A program made the position numbers and the translations under genes. A DNA stretch of 14,117 bases from an uncultured Anaerotruncus sp. (lineage in GTDB: Bacteria; Bacillota_A; Clostridia; Oscillospirales; CAG-272). A model generated the notes under the pieces. The model did not search any database. It was given only the letters and a program-made list of their open reading frames with translations, and had not been told where the DNA came from. Shown here piece after piece: positions 13,563-14,117 of this stretch. Positions within the stretch are counted from its first letter, which is position 1; every line of letters begins with the position of its first letter. The stretch spans positions 1 through 14,117 of the forward strand of contig CATYWI010000003.1 in NCBI GenBank assembly GCA_958414155.1, written 5' to 3'.

Positions 13563-13568
13563 CTCTCC
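13563..13568 (-). promoter_or_regulatory. Ribosome binding site deciding the DUF2007 start
   Basis: GGAGAG 4 nt (GGAG 6 nt) before ATG 13558. The upstream ATG at 13579 has only a GTGCGTCGGATGCCGA context without a purine-rich block. Confidence 0.6.
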
Positions 13569-13575
13569 GTATGTG

Positions 13576-14117
13576 TCATTCGGCATCCGACGCACCGTCC
13601 GCTCCGGCGTCGTCGGCACTGTCGTTGTCGTCGTCCGCGCCGTCATCGGCGGCAAGTGCGTAAAGGTCGATATCAAACAGGGTAGAACGCTCGGCGGGAT
13701 CTATCACCGCCGCTTCTTCATCCCCCTCATCGTCATCATTGTCCTCGCAGGCGGAATATTTATCCTCCGCAGGTGCTTCAGGGTCGGGATCGGCGGCGCC
13801 GGTCTCGATATAATAGTTCGGGAAGAGCTTTTCCCAGACCTTCATGCAGCCGATGGTATCGGCAATGGATGTGTGCGCAACTCCGTCCCATTCAATGCCG
13901 AGGCATGCCATGGCGTCGGTAAGGCTCGCGTGCTCGACCTCGGGACGGCACTCATGTATGTACCGCACGAATTCATTTGCGCAGCAGCGTATCTTCGCCC
14001 AAAGCGCACGGCGCTCCTCCTCGGTCGGGTAAATGTACTTGATGTGACTGTAATCGGTAGATACGCCGTATGCGATTATACGGTCGGCGCCCGCGAATAT
14101 TTCCTTGATGCGGGGAG
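13576..14117 (-). CDS. DEDDh-type 3'-5' exonuclease, C-terminal part
   Basis: About 180 codons; the gene enters from the right edge, so its start and first catalytic Asp/Glu motif are not visible. The visible part begins PRIKEIFAGADRIIAYGVSTDYSHIKYIYP, then AMACLGIEWDGVAHTSIADTIGCMKVWEKLFP. In DEDDh (DnaQ/RNase T/KapD-like) exonucleases, AYGVSTDYSHIK corresponds to the ExoII block with its Asp, and HTSIADT to the ExoIII H-x4-D motif. These enzymes remove 3' nucleotides from DNA or RNA using two metal ions. The last 60 or so residues are an unusual tail very rich in Asp, Glu and Ala (EDNDDDEGDEE, ADDGADDDNDSADDAGADGA), probably disordered. The stop overlaps a possible start of the next gene (ATGA). 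It is the first visible gene of an operon with the DUF2007 gene and thiI. Confidence 0.82.
   Translation of the reverse strand, partial: PRIKEIFAGADRIIAYGVSTDYSHIKYIYPTEEERRALWAKIRCCANEFVRYIHECRPEVEHASLTDAMACLGIEWDGVAHTSIADTIGCMKVWEKLFPNYYIETGAADPDPEAPAEDKYSACEDNDDDEGDEEAAVIDPAERSTLFDIDLYALAADDGADDDNDSADDAGADGASDAE

Overview
The window looks like chromosome from an anaerobic Firmicute of the Clostridia (Oscillospirales-like). This rests on strong AGGAGG-type ribosome binding sites, a lipoprotein-type solute-binding protein, and the families present: Amidase_6, a DUF1273-type SLOG protein, an ECF sigma/anti-sigma pair and rhodanese-less ThiI. Most of it has balanced to moderately high GC. About 8.5-10.1 kb is visibly richer in A+T. 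The assignment is inference from gene content.

Region 1 (1-5.4 kb) is all on the minus strand. It holds the first 58 codons of glyA with a near-consensus promoter, then a complete branched-chain amino acid ABC transporter operon transcribed livK-livH-livM-livG-livF and closed by an intrinsic terminator. The lipoprotein captures substrate, LivH and LivM form the channel, and LivG and LivF hydrolyse ATP. A stem-loop without a U-tract separates livK from livHMGF, a usual arrangement for making more binding protein than transporter.

Region 2 (5.4-8.4 kb) holds small accessory genes: a 109-residue two-helix membrane protein of unknown function with its own promoter and terminator (minus strand), an Amidase_6 protein without a signal peptide (plus), the decayed remains of a sugar-type solute-binding lipoprotein gene (plus), and a SLOG/DUF1273 protein (plus).

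Region 3 (8.5-10.1 kb, minus) is an ECF sigma factor with a TTG start and its membrane anti-sigma partner, coupled by an ATGA overlap, behind a possible autoregulated ECF promoter.

Region 4 (10.1-11.85 kb) is the scar of a mobile element at the 3' end of tRNA-Ser(GCU). It contains a frameshifted minus-strand gene of unknown family and the C-terminal catalytic half of a tyrosine integrase. The two are head to head, and both seem to lose their 5' ends at one junction near 11,146. The tRNA has a strong promoter and terminator but two adjacent acceptor-stem mismatches, possibly because the element supplied its 3' end.

Region 5 (12.05-14.1 kb, minus) is a housekeeping operon with overlapping genes: the C-terminal part of a DEDDh 3'-5' exonuclease, a DUF2007 protein and thiI (tRNA 4-thiouridine synthesis).

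I found no CRISPR array, no rRNA and no intact mobile element. The least explained items are the unknown gene at 10,092-11,146, the terminator-like hairpin inside the 109-residue membrane-protein gene, and the mismatched tRNA.
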